From: Chloroflexota bacterium
Lineage (GTDB): Bacteria; Chloroflexota; Anaerolineae; Aggregatilineales; J027
Length of the DNA: 32,128 nucleotides
Direction: 5' to 3'
NCBI GenBank assembly: GCA_022616515.1
Contig: JAKEEQ010000406.1
Location: forward strand, 1 to 32,128
Positions 1 to 7,535 of this stretch are shown piece after piece (the first letter of the stretch is position 1; each line of letters starts with the position of its first letter). Under the pieces are notes generated by a model. It had not been told where the DNA came from, did not search any database, and saw nothing but the letters and a program-made list of their open reading frames with translations. The translations under genes were made by a program, and so were the position numbers.

Positions 1-290
1 AGGTCAAATTGCTGCGGGAGTTCAATCGCCGCCGCGTTCATCAGATGAAATTCGAGATTGGGCACATCGGCGAACTGCTGGCGGGCAAAGTCGATCATCT
101 CTGCAGAGAGGTCAATGCCCACCACATACTGCGCGATTTCAGCCAGAAACGCCGTCACCTTGCCATCGCCGCAGCCAATATCCAGAATCGTATCCGCCGG
201 GGTTGGTTCCAGCTTTTCGATGAGTTCCCGTGCCCACTTCCACTGCTCGGATGAGTTCTGTGCATAATCTTCGGGATTCCACTGGTGCAT
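1..290 (-). CDS. Class I SAM-dependent methyltransferase, 3' part outside the window
   Basis: The minus strand is open from an ATG at 288-290 to the window edge, giving 96 codons starting MHQWNPEDYAQNSSEQW. Residues about 36-42 read LDIGCGDGK, the glycine-rich SAM-binding motif I of Rossmann-fold methyltransferases. VVGIDLS follows, ending in the acidic residue that binds the SAM ribose. The early QWNPEDYAQ and the W-rich stretch before motif I resemble trans-aconitate 2-methyltransferase-like and UbiE-like enzymes, but the substrate-binding C-terminal half lies beyond base 1, so the substrate cannot be named. It is divergent from the partition-like genes starting at 666. The family call is firm; the specificity is unknown. 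Confidence 0.85.
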   Translation of the reverse strand, partial: MHQWNPEDYAQNSSEQWKWARELIEKLEPTPADTILDIGCGDGKVTAFLAEIAQYVVGIDLSAEMIDFARQQFADVPNLEFHLMNAAAIELPQQFD

Positions 291-434
291 GGTTGTCGGC
301 TCCTTGTTGGTGACAGTTCGAGACATACCCAAAATCTTACCCCCTCTGTGTCTCCCCCGCAAACGAGAGAGATAAGCTGCGTGGCTTGAATAAAGCCATT
401 TGTCGCACCACTCTGCTGGGGTGCTGTTCACGCA

Positions 435-502
435 GGACGCCTCGTTGGGCGTCCCTACCCACGTTCGCCGGTGTTTCGAAGGGACGTGCCGTTGCACGTC
501 CC
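435..502. repeat. Double-palindrome REP/BIME-like repeat, module 1
   Basis: Palindrome 1 is GGACGCCTCGTTGGGCGTCC at 435-454, followed by CTAC at 455-458. Palindrome 2 is GGGACGTGCCGTTGCACGTC plus CC at 481-502. The centres are 47 bp apart. The same two stem types occur together at 17944, 23414 and 28223. It lies in the 375-base gap between the divergent methyltransferase (start 290) and the RHH gene (start 666); apart from this repeat and a candidate promoter nothing else is recognisable in that gap. Confidence 0.85.
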
Positions 503-591
503 TTCCTCAATTCATTCACACGCCCCATAGGACTTCAACAGCGGGAATCTTATCTTCTGGGGCAGCATACTGGTTATTTAACCATGTAAAT

Positions 592-621
592 TTGCCTGAA
601 TTCTCTTCAATGTCCTAAAAT
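592..621 (+). promoter_or_regulatory. Candidate sigma70-like promoter of the partition-like pair
   Basis: TTGCCT at 592-597 and TAAAAT at 616-621 are separated by 18 bases and lie 44 bases before the ATG at 666. The assignment rests only on similarity to the -35/-10 consensus. Confidence 0.3.
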
Positions 622-665
622 TACTTGTATACTGACCCCACTCAGTGCAAATCACCGGAGGCAAA

Positions 666-1283
666 ATGGGCAAGCGCAAAAAAGGATCCACGAGAAGCTT
701 TTCTTTCTCGCTCAATCTTGATGACGAGGAACAATTTGCGCTCGCCGAAGAAATCGACAATTTAAAAGTTAACCGGCAATTCAGCCCGACGATACGAGAC
801 GCCTTGCGGCTTATTCTTGATTTGAAAGCTGGTAAAATAGATGTGTTGGGAGAAATGTTTCCCGAACTGATCACCAGTGCCCCTGATGATTTATTAAATG
901 AATTGGAGGAAATCAAGAAATTACTGGAATCACCACCGGATATAACCGTCGTGCCAGAGGAAAAGTCTGAACTCAGCGCCAGTGGTGATTTATTAGATGA
1001 ATTAAAGGAAATCAAGAAACTACTGACGTCATTGCTGAACATGACAGATGTGCTGGGAGATATGTTTCCTGGACTGACCATCAGTGCCGCTGATGATTTA
1101 TTGGTTGAATTAAAGGAAATCAAGAAACTACTGACATCAACCTCGCCAATGATACAGCCAATCGCGCAGCAATCACAATGGAACCGGAAGCAGTCAGTCG
1201 TTACAGAAATTACGGAAAAAAATGTTGGCACAGGCGACGGCAGCTCAGCCAATAACCTGTTGTCATCTCTGAATAATTTTTAG
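666..1283 (+). CDS. ParR-like ribbon-helix-helix adaptor with repeated coiled segments
   Basis: A 205-residue protein. The ATG at 666 is preferred over the in-frame ATG at 645 because GGAGG lies just before it. Residues 11-55 fit a ribbon-helix-helix fold: a beta strand SFSFSLN, a helix around DDEEQFALAEEIDNL and a second helix around SPTIRDALRLILDLK. The rest is built from repeats: DVLGEMFPELITSAPDDLLN (59-78) running into ELEEIKKLL, a shorter middle unit around SASGDLLDELKEIKKLL (104-120), and DVLGDMFPGLTISAADDLL (128-146) running into VELKEIKKLL. These look like amphipathic coiled-coil segments. The next gene, 61 bp on, is a ParM/StbA-like actin ATPase, so the protein is inferred to be the DNA-binding adaptor of a type II partition pair. 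No family name was recognised by sequence alone. The coding region looks AT-richer than its neighbours. Confidence 0.75.
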   Translation: MGKRKKGSTRSFSFSLNLDDEEQFALAEEIDNLKVNRQFSPTIRDALRLILDLKAGKIDVLGEMFPELITSAPDDLLNELEEIKKLLESPPDITVVPEEKSELSASGDLLDELKEIKKLLTSLLNMTDVLGDMFPGLTISAADDLLVELKEIKKLLTSTSPMIQPIAQQSQWNRKQSVVTEITEKNVGTGDGSSANNLLSSLNNF

Positions 1284-1344
1284 ATGGGAAAATACAATGC
1301 GGGGACCTCCGCATCACAAGTTGTTTAACGCAAAGGATAAAACA

Positions 1345-2451
1345 ATGGCTCGATTAATTGCAAGCGTGGACGCAGGAAATGGTGGAACCAATGCCATTCT
1401 GTGGCACAACGGGCAACAGTTTGGACCGATCTACTTCCCCTCAATCCGCATGGAAGTGACGGGCGATTCGCTGGGTTTCGGCAACGAATTATCAATCGAC
1501 TATGTTGATTACAAAGGCAGTCGTTACGCCGTTGGGGATGATGTCTTGTTGTTTAATAATCCAAATATCACTGCACATCGCGGTGGTGAAAACCGATATG
1601 GTGACGAAACGCAGCAATTTTTAGTTGACACTGCCATTGCGGGCCTGGGAGTCACGGCTGGCGTGGTGCAGCTCATTCTATTTGCCCCCCCGGGCGTCTA
1701 TAGCGACGTCAAAGACAGACTTGCCAGCGCCTTTGAAGGTCGGGAAGTAGAAATTCAACTGAAAGACGATACAGTACCTCGCCGATGGCGTTACAAGAAC
1801 GTGAAGGTGCTTCCAGAAGGTCTGGGCGCGTTGATGGCCTTTGGATTTACTGAAGAGGGCGAGAATGCGTTCTCAAATGTCCTGGATGGAAGAAATCTGC
1901 TGCTTGATGTCGGACTGTACACCGTCGATGCTGTGGAGATTCTCAACGGTCAGGTAATTTCCGAAAACAAACAGGAAATGAGTTTCCGTGACGATGGCAT
2001 CTTTAAACAGGTATTACAGCCGGTGCTGCGCTATGCCAAGACGGCAGGCGGCAGGGATTTTCGAGATCTAACAGCCGCCGATGTCGACCACTCCTTAAGG
2101 GCTGGTCTGGTCGGATATGACCGGCGGTCAACGCCTATTGAGAAATGCCGCTTTTCCGTGCGGAGGGCCAATAAGACACTGGACCTTACCGATGAGTTTC
2201 AGGCGGCTTTTCATCGACTGGCAACGTGGCTGCATTCCGTCATTGACAGTAATTTCAATGAATTAGCAGGCTATTCCGGGCTATTTCTTATTGGCGGGGG
2301 TGCCGATCTGGTCAGAGAGTACATTCGAAAACAGTATCCTGAGCGGCTATGGGACCACGCGACCATTGAACACATCGCAAATGTAGAGCCGTGGGATATG
2401 AATATTGTTGGCGGTCTGCGCTACGCACTGGCACTGCAAAAAATGGGATAG
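1345..2451 (+). CDS. ParM/StbA-like actin-family ATPase (plasmid segregation type)
   Basis: A 368-residue protein of the actin/Hsp70 ATPase superfamily. The phosphate 1 loop is SVDAGNGGTNA (about 7-17), phosphate 2 is LLLDVGLYTVDAVEI (about 184-198), and the adenosine motif is LFLIGGGADLV (about 313-323). The order and spacing fit ParM, StbA and Alp-type proteins, which form filaments that push plasmid copies apart. The ATG at 1345 is chosen over one at 1297 because AAGGAT lies seven bases before it and the protein then begins right at the first strand. It follows the RHH adaptor gene, matching parMR-type loci, although the adaptor is usually downstream in classical parMR. No iteron-like centromere was seen at 530-665 or 2452-2618. 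The fold call is firm; the cellular role is inferred. Confidence 0.85.
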   Translation: MARLIASVDAGNGGTNAILWHNGQQFGPIYFPSIRMEVTGDSLGFGNELSIDYVDYKGSRYAVGDDVLLFNNPNITAHRGGENRYGDETQQFLVDTAIAGLGVTAGVVQLILFAPPGVYSDVKDRLASAFEGREVEIQLKDDTVPRRWRYKNVKVLPEGLGALMAFGFTEEGENAFSNVLDGRNLLLDVGLYTVDAVEILNGQVISENKQEMSFRDDGIFKQVLQPVLRYAKTAGGRDFRDLTAADVDHSLRAGLVGYDRRSTPIEKCRFSVRRANKTLDLTDEFQAAFHRLATWLHSVIDSNFNELAGYSGLFLIGGGADLVREYIRKQYPERLWDHATIEHIANVEPWDMNIVGGLRYALALQKMG

Positions 2452-2618
2452 AGGTATAACGGCTTATTTCTGCCTTAATCAATAACCTTGAAGTGCAGAC
2501 AATCTGGACAACGTCACAACGTAATCAAAATCGACCCTTATCCGTCATAGCATCAACCACTCTGACGATTTGGTCCGATATTGCCTGCGACTCATAGCAA
2601 TAGGGCGGAGACAGAACA

Positions 2619-2930
2619 ATGGCAGAATTTACCGAGACAACAAGACACATTACCCATAACCAACACGGCACCCCCGTTCTTGCGGAAACTCATACCAATA
2701 TTATCCCGCTCGGCATTGCTCATGAAATGGGGACAAGTGAATCAGATTTACTTGAGCAGTATGGTATCAGCCGGGCACAATTGCACGCGGCACTTTCCTA
2801 CTTCTACGAAAATCGAGAAGCTATCCGCGCTTATCAGGCTGAGACGGAGCGCCTGTTAGACGAACATGCGGTTGATGGTAATAAGCGGCTGGACGAACTG
2901 CGGAAGCGTCGCCAGCAAACAGATGAGTAA
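2619..2930 (+). CDS. DUF433 family, antitoxin-like protein
   Basis: A 103-residue protein with GGAG eight bases before the ATG. Residues 8-66 follow the DUF433 pattern: HITHNQHGTPVLAETHTNII, then IAHEMGTSESDLLEQYGIS, then AQLHAALSYFYENREAI. DUF433 proteins are small winged-helix proteins that commonly act as antitoxins beside PIN-like (DUF5615) toxins. The usual GG-P-x-I-x-GTR segment has diverged to GTPVLAETHTN. The tail (about 70-103) is a charged helix. An ATGAGTAA overlap couples it to a following reading frame that is cut off after 11 codons, so the antitoxin appears to have lost its partner. The family call is good; the antitoxin role is inferred. Confidence 0.7.
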   Translation: MAEFTETTRHITHNQHGTPVLAETHTNIIPLGIAHEMGTSESDLLEQYGISRAQLHAALSYFYENREAIRAYQAETERLLDEHAVDGNKRLDELRKRRQQTDE

Positions 2931-2958
2931 ATACCGCGTCCAAAAGCTCACCAGATGA
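2923..2958 (+). pseudogene. Truncated start of a gene translationally coupled to the DUF433 gene
   Basis: An ATG at 2923 overlaps the stop codon of the DUF433 gene by eight bases, the usual layout of antitoxin-toxin pairs. It encodes only MSKYRVQKLTR before TGA at 2956-2958. Homology to the EtfD-like gene's 3' end starts at base 2958, so the reading frame stops exactly where foreign sequence begins. It could be the beginning of a toxin gene; the stub is too short to identify. Confidence 0.35.
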
Positions 2959-3018
2959 GTCAGGTCGACTTATTTGATGCCTTCCGCGACAATCTCAGCC
3001 ATATCCCGAATCTGTATC
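2958..3018 (-). pseudogene. 3'-end fragment of an EtfD-like gene, copy 1
   Basis: Read on the minus strand this gives IQIRDMAEIVAEGIK and a TAA stop, matching the last 15 residues of the intact gene at 5291-7495 except for one V to M change. About 8 mismatches occur over some 58 aligned bases and most are at third codon positions. The flanking AGTCAGGTCG beyond the stop is also shared with bases 5279-5288. There is no terminator hairpin here, unlike copy 2 and the intact gene. Confidence 0.85.
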
Positions 3019-3043
3019 AAAAATGGTCACGGTATTGGCGTTC

Positions 3044-3691
3044 TCACTTCTCGGCTGAATAGTTTATGGAGGCCAATACATGGTCAATTGTTTCTTGAAA
3101 ATCAGCAAGTGAACCCGAAGCTACTGTCACCTCAACAACTATTAAACTATCTGAGTCAATATGATTGACAACAGTAAACAACTGATCATTGACGCCGGAT
3201 AAGACCACAAATGTTGCATCTTGACCTGCCACTTCTATAGCACCCAGTTCAAGCATGGTTATTGTGGTTCGTTCGTCTTCAGGGGTAAATGCTTCGGCGA
3301 AAGCAAATGTCCAGACAATAAATCCTGTATAGTAGCCAGTCAAAAAATCATCAGTGCCGTACTCAGATAGATTTTCGACTCGTCTGGAATCTCCAGACTC
3401 AGATGTACGAATAGTGATCACAGCTTGATCTTCCGATAGCATGGGAGAAATCAGAGTTGGTCCAAGAACAAACTCATCATTAGAGATGGTGAATTTTACC
3501 CCACCATCTTCCTCATTATCATCAACCTCTACATTCCAGCCCTCTGGATACTCGAACGTAATTGAGCCATCTTCAGACACAAACGTATTCCAATTATCCT
3601 GAGCCATAGTCGAAGAAGGCAACACAAATTGTAAGGTAAGAAATATAGCGACAATGCTATATATTTTCGTTATACGTCCTGTACTCGTCAC
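3044..3691 (-). CDS. Exported PsbP/DcrB-like protein of unknown function
   Basis: A 215-residue protein with a GTG start at 3689-3691, preceded by AGGAG at nine bases. The N-terminus is a signal peptide: a basic start (TSTGRITKIY), a hydrophobic core (SIVAIFLTLQFVLP) and a likely cleavage site after SSTMA. The mature part begins with WNTFVSEDGSITFEYPEGWN, the opening of PsbP/Mog1-like domains found in many exported bacterial proteins (membership in this fold is inferred from that motif). No catalytic residues are evident. It lies between two truncated copies of the EtfD-like gene's 3' end and shares their orientation, so it looks like cargo of a mosaic region. Its stop is 25 bases before copy 1. 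Confidence 0.7.
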   Translation of the reverse strand: MTSTGRITKIYSIVAIFLTLQFVLPSSTMAQDNWNTFVSEDGSITFEYPEGWNVEVDDNEEDGGVKFTISNDEFVLGPTLISPMLSEDQAVITIRTSESGDSRRVENLSEYGTDDFLTGYYTGFIVWTFAFAEAFTPEDERTTITMLELGAIEVAGQDATFVVLSGVNDQLFTVVNHIDSDSLIVVEVTVASGSLADFQETIDHVLASINYSAEK

Positions 3692-3780
3692 TGTCTTTCA
3701 CTCCTGCTACTTTTCTTGACATCCTGACGACAAGTTAAGCATGATCCTGTGATCTTATTGATTTCTCCTCAGTTCATTCT

Positions 3781-3815
3781 AAACAAAACGACTCCCGATG
3801 GCTACCGGGAGTCGT
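3781..3815 (-). terminator. Rho-independent-type terminator following copy 2
   Basis: Arms ACGACTCCCG (3788-3797) and CGGGAGTCGT (3806-3815) make a 10-bp stem with an 8-base loop. On the minus strand TTTTGTTT follows. The stem is identical to the one after the intact EtfD-like gene at 5236-5263; only the loop differs. Confidence 0.8.
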
Positions 3816-3835
3816 GGTCACGGCGAGTTTGAATG

Positions 3836-3931
3836 CCCTATTTGATGCCCTCCGCGACAATCTCCGCCACATCCCGAATCTGCACATCTTCAATCTGCAT
3901 GGACCCTGGACAGCGCCCAGCATACATTTCA
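3836..3931 (-). pseudogene. 3'-end fragment of an EtfD-like gene, copy 2
   Basis: Bases 3836-3903 match 5289-5356 with 4 mismatches in 68. The minus-strand peptide is MQIEDVQIRDVAEIVAEGIK and a TAG stop, one residue different from the intact protein's tail. The homology continues upstream through a 15-base segment (3906-3920) that is the exact reverse complement of 5360-5374, then fades where the propeller remnant ends (stop at 3932). On the other side it includes a copy of the terminator. This is the tail of a lost paralogue or a displaced gene end. Confidence 0.85.
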
Positions 3932-4368
3932 TTATGGAGGAAGCCACTGCGGATAGACTGCATCTACTTCCCTGTTGGACGTTACCTGAGTTAATTCGCC
4001 GCTGGCAACATCGAGAAGGTATATGGTGGCTCGCTCCCGAAAATCTTCCTTCATACTGAATGCGATATAGGCCCCGTCTGGTGACCAAACCGCAGGACCA
4101 TGAAAGTATGCAATTAACGGCGAGACATTTATACTCTGAATTACACCGCGTGATTCGATATCGACGACAATAAGTCTATATCCGTTATTATCACTGCCAT
4201 CCATCATTACAAACCGGCTTCTATCAGGCGAAAGCACGATTGGCTCCGCCGACACCGCTGTAGTTTCCAGAAAAACATTGATTTCACCCGACGTCACGTC
4301 ATATTCGAGGACTTCCCACCAGGGATCGTTTTCGGGATGGCGGGGGTCCGAGAATGAAGCCGATCAAT
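3932..4368 (-). pseudogene. TolB/WD40-like beta-propeller remnant lacking its N-terminus
   Basis: The minus strand is open from after a TGA near 4369 to TAA at 3932, about 144 codons. There is no convincing start: the only candidate, a GTG at 4297, falls inside the homologous sequence (WWEVLEYDVTSGE reads through it). The peptide contains propeller blades: EPIVLSPDRSRFVMMDGS, then AVWSPDGAYIAFSM and a final ELTQVTSNREVDAVYPQWLPP. WSPDG-x-IAF is the hallmark of TolB-type blades. Only about two to three blades are left, whereas a propeller needs six or seven. It abuts the stop of the DUF4352-like gene (4376) upstream and copy 2 of the EtfD-like tail downstream, so both edges are junctions. Confidence 0.65.
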
Positions 4369-4375
4369 CGAGATT

Positions 4376-5098
4376 TCATGATGATCGCTCTGGAGGTGGT
4401 TCGATGTAGAGAGTTGGTCCGATAAGGGCACTGACTTTTACGAGTTTGACCTGACGCCCATCGGATGGAAACTCGAAGCCAATCCAGCCAGAGAAGGAAC
4501 CACCGCCGATGGCATTGCCTACGCCGAAAGCGGGATCGAGGTTCACGAATGGCGTTCCATCCCATTCTTGGTCGTTGTCAGCGACGAGAGCGAAATCCAC
4601 ATCGAAGGAATTACAGCGAGAATCTCCTTCTTTTTTGCACTGCATCTCGACAAGAATGATGAGATATTCGGCACCAGAAGGGGGATCACCGAGGAAGCCA
4701 ACGCTATCCGCTGCGGGGAAGATCATCTGGCGGAGGGTGATGTTGAAATTATCGAAGATGATGGTTTCCCCGGATGCGATAGGTTTGTCTTTCGTACCTC
4801 GCCCGGCATTGGCTTTTTCAGCTTGATTCTGTTGTTCATTGAGGCCGATGCCTAGAATGACAACAAAGAAAATGACAGCGGCAATGGGCAGACCAACGCA
4901 CCCGATACATCCAAAAATGATCCAGCGTAATCCGATACCTCCAGATTTTTGTTGTGGCGGGGCTACAGCGTTTAGATGTTGAAGCAGACTGGCTGCCTCG
5001 GGACTACTGAAGGCGAGAGACTGTAGAATTTTGCGGGCTTTATCGTATTTCTGACGACTGATAAGATCTCGTGCTTTTTGAAGTTGTTTCTGGGACAT
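4376..5098 (-). CDS. Membrane-anchored DUF4352-like protein
   Basis: A 240-residue protein. The ATG at 5096-5098 is preferred because AGGAAG lies before it; the frame is open further upstream but that extension lacks a ribosome site. Residues 1-45 are a TPR-like helical pair (KARDLISRQKYDKARKILQS). Residues about 58-86 form one transmembrane helix (WIIFGCIGCVGLPIAAVIFF and on). From about 108 a beta-rich exposed domain follows: IFDNFNITLRQ, EYLIILVEMQCKKEG, FDVDFALVADNDQEWDG, WIGFEFP. This matches the DUF4352 immunoglobulin-like pattern found in exported proteins of Gram-positives and Chloroflexota. No enzyme motif is seen. It probably has its own promoter, since a terminator (5232-5263) separates it from the gene at 5291. 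Confidence 0.65.
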   Translation of the reverse strand: MSQKQLQKARDLISRQKYDKARKILQSLAFSSPEAASLLQHLNAVAPPQQKSGGIGLRWIIFGCIGCVGLPIAAVIFFVVILGIGLNEQQNQAEKANAGRGTKDKPIASGETIIFDNFNITLRQMIFPAADSVGFLGDPPSGAEYLIILVEMQCKKEGDSRCNSFDVDFALVADNDQEWDGTPFVNLDPAFGVGNAIGGGSFSGWIGFEFPSDGRQVKLVKVSALIGPTLYIEPPPERSS

Positions 5099-5231
5099 GA
5101 GATGCTTCCTATTAAGTTGTGAGGAATACATCTCAATTGTACCGCGTCTTGAGCAAACTTGTACCATTAGGAATGTTGATCCAATAATCACTGCTACGTC
5201 AAATTAGCAGAAATTGTATTCCCCCGCGAAT

Positions 5232-5263
5232 CAAAACGACTCCCGATAACTACCGGGAGTCGT
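5232..5263 (-). terminator. Terminator of the EtfD-like gene
   Basis: Arms ACGACTCCCG (5236-5245) and CGGGAGTCGT (5254-5263) form a perfect 10-bp stem with loop GTAGTTAT on the minus strand, followed by TTTTG. It lies 28 bases beyond the stop at 5291. Its stem is duplicated at 3788-3815. Confidence 0.8.
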
Positions 5264-5290
5264 GGTCGTATCATTGTAAGTCAGGTCGCC

Positions 5291-7495
5291 CTATTTGATG
5301 CCCTCGGCGACAATCTCCGCTACATCCCGAATCTGGATATCTTCAATCTGCATGGACTGCTGGGCGCTGTCCAGCATAATTGTGCAGAAGGGGCAGGCCG
5401 TCGCCACCGTGCCCGGTTTATCGACCTTTACCGGCGTTTCCGGCACTTTGCGCACGGCATCCGCCACGTCATACGGCACATCGCCATTCAACGCATTCAC
5501 TGCTTCGGTCAGGCGAATCTGGTTGACGGGATCGTGCTGGTGGGTTTCCATCCATACCTGCGCACCACCACCGCCACAGCACAGACCGCGATCTTTGCTG
5601 CGGGCCATCTCAACCATCTGCACACCCGGAATCGTCTTCAGCAAGTCACGCGGACTCTCGTAGACATCATTATAGCGCCCCAGATAGCACGAGTCGTGAT
5701 AGGTGATGTGGCGTATCGCCGCACCCATTTCATCGCTGCGACCATTGCTGTAATCCGGCTTGATCTTGCCTTCCGCGATCAACTTGGCAATATACTGGCT
5801 GTGATGCACGACCGTATAATTACCGCCGAAATCGGGGAATTCATTTTTCATCGTGTTGAAACAGTGCGGGCAGTGGGTGATGATCACATCAAATTCATAG
5901 CCGTTCAGTGTCTCGATAATCGGCAGGCTGCTTTCCTGATACAGGAACTCATTGCCGCCGCGTCGTGCCCATTCACAGTGGCACTGCTCTTCATCGCCCA
6001 GAATGGCCCATTCCACGCCCGCCGCATTCAGAATCTTGGCGACCGCTCGGCTGGTCTTCTGCGAGTTGGGATCGAAGGAACCCGCGCAGCCAATCCAGTA
6101 CAGGACGTCCACTTTCTTCTTTTCCGCCATCACTGGCACATCAAATTCGAGTGGTTTGGTCCAGTCCAGCCGTGAACTGCGATCATTCCAGGGATTGCCG
6201 GAGCGTTCGGCATTGGTGAAGGCTGTACCGAGCAAATCAGGCGGCGCACCCTCCATCAACACCAGATGGCGGCGCACATCCACAATGCTCTCCACATGCT
6301 GGATGAGCACCGGGCACTCCTGCACGCAGGCAAAACAGGTCGTGCAGGCCCACATCGCTTCCGGCGTGAGCAGCGTAATGCCGTCATGGGCCAGATTGAT
6401 GACGGGCATCGCTGCGCCGTCAATTTCAAAACTCTCTTTTTGCGCCGGATGCAAACCCACCCCCAGATTATCCGAATAGTGATTCATGGCGCGGCGGATG
6501 TCCATCGCCACTTTCTTGGGATTGAGGGGTGTGCCTGCCATATAAGCGGGACAGGCGGCCTGACAGCGCCCACATTCGGTACACGCATCGCCATCCATCA
6601 GTTGCAGCACGGTGAAATCGGTGAGGTGACCCACCCCGAATTGTTCAATGCTCTCGTCTTCAAGATCGAGTGGCTTCAACTTGCCGCGTGGACGTATCGG
6701 GCTGAAGAAAATGTTGAGCGGGCTGTAAATGATGTGCTTGAGTGGGCTGTCGGCCAGCGACACGATGAACACCGCCACCTGAATCGAATGGAACCACCAC
6801 ATGCCCTCATGCCACAGCCGCCATGTGCCGGGGTTATCGTTGAACACCAGCAGCCCCTGTGCCAGACTCCATCCAGCAAATGACCAGCGGCCCCATGTAT
6901 CACCGATAAAGTCATCCAGTGCCGCCAGCCGCAACGCCTCTAAGATAAGCCCGGTCAGGACCAGCAGCCATAATTGGAACAGGACGAAATTCCACCCGCT
7001 CGAATAGGTTAGTTTTTCCGGGCGGAGGACGCGGCGGCGATACCCGGCATAGGCCAGCCCAACAATGAAGAACAGGGTAAAGGCGTCCAGAGTGGCCTCG
7101 TAAAAACGGTAGAACCACCCCACCAGAATCTTCTGGTCAAAAAAGTGGGCAGTAATGTCCTGGTCAATGGTGGCGAGGGCCGTCCCGATGAACAGCGCCG
7201 TGAAGCCAAAGAAGATACCACCATGAATAATGCCGCCAGTGCGGTCCCGCAAAATACGATATTGGCCCAGCGCGTATTTCAAAACACGACCAATCCGCAC
7301 CGGCAGATGGTCAAATGGCAGTTCATCCTGCCCCTTCAGCCACACATTCAGGCGCATCCACAAACGCCCAACCAGCAGCAGTACCGCCAGCAGCATCAAT
7401 GAGTAGAGGTATAACTCCTGCCCCTCCACATTCCACATCGTCCAGCGACAGGGTTCGTCTAAACTACCGCAAATTTCAGGAAAGCCATCAGGCAT
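5291..7495 (-). CDS. Membrane iron-sulfur oxidoreductase, EtfD/HdrD-like
   Basis: A 734-residue protein, ATG at 7493-7495 with GGAG nine bases upstream. The first ~245 residues hold several transmembrane helices (YLYSLMLLAVLLLVGRLWM, then GIFFGFTALFIGTAL and others), as in the NarI-like haem/quinone module. Two ferredoxin-type cysteine clusters follow: CTECGRCQAACPAY (about 305-320) and CTTCFACVQECPV (about 383-396). Two cysteine-rich CCG domains end the protein: WIGCAGSF (~468) with HCPHCFNTMKNEFP (~540), then DSCYLGRYND (~602) with CCGGGG (~638). This order matches the EtfD-type Fe-S oxidoreductases that pass electrons from electron transfer flavoprotein (acyl-CoA oxidation) to the quinone pool, and is related to HdrD and DsrK. 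No etfAB is present here, so the electron donor is inferred. Its 3' end is repeated downstream at 3836 and 2958. Confidence 0.85.
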   Translation of the reverse strand: MPDGFPEICGSLDEPCRWTMWNVEGQELYLYSLMLLAVLLLVGRLWMRLNVWLKGQDELPFDHLPVRIGRVLKYALGQYRILRDRTGGIIHGGIFFGFTALFIGTALATIDQDITAHFFDQKILVGWFYRFYEATLDAFTLFFIVGLAYAGYRRRVLRPEKLTYSSGWNFVLFQLWLLVLTGLILEALRLAALDDFIGDTWGRWSFAGWSLAQGLLVFNDNPGTWRLWHEGMWWFHSIQVAVFIVSLADSPLKHIIYSPLNIFFSPIRPRGKLKPLDLEDESIEQFGVGHLTDFTVLQLMDGDACTECGRCQAACPAYMAGTPLNPKKVAMDIRRAMNHYSDNLGVGLHPAQKESFEIDGAAMPVINLAHDGITLLTPEAMWACTTCFACVQECPVLIQHVESIVDVRRHLVLMEGAPPDLLGTAFTNAERSGNPWNDRSSRLDWTKPLEFDVPVMAEKKKVDVLYWIGCAGSFDPNSQKTSRAVAKILNAAGVEWAILGDEEQCHCEWARRGGNEFLYQESSLPIIETLNGYEFDVIITHCPHCFNTMKNEFPDFGGNYTVVHHSQYIAKLIAEGKIKPDYSNGRSDEMGAAIRHITYHDSCYLGRYNDVYESPRDLLKTIPGVQMVEMARSKDRGLCCGGGGAQVWMETHQHDPVNQIRLTEAVNALNGDVPYDVADAVRKVPETPVKVDKPGTVATACPFCTIMLDSAQQSMQIEDIQIRDVAEIVAEGIK

Positions 7496-7535
7496 CAGAA
7501 TTCACTCCAAATAAAAAAATATACCTTAATGCTGA

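Noticed and set aside
578-1252. Long open frame opposite the RHH adaptor gene (224 codons)
   Set aside because: It is antisense to a gene with a good ribosome site and a clear domain pattern, and its Ser/Asn-rich repeats are only the reverse reading of the coil repeats.
2452-2618. Possible centromere (parC) iterons after the actin-like gene
   Set aside because: No repeated units are visible in this gap or before the RHH gene.
5534-6883. Plus-strand open frames across the EtfD-like gene
   Set aside because: They are shadows of a gene with all expected cysteine motifs; no family features or ribosome sites.
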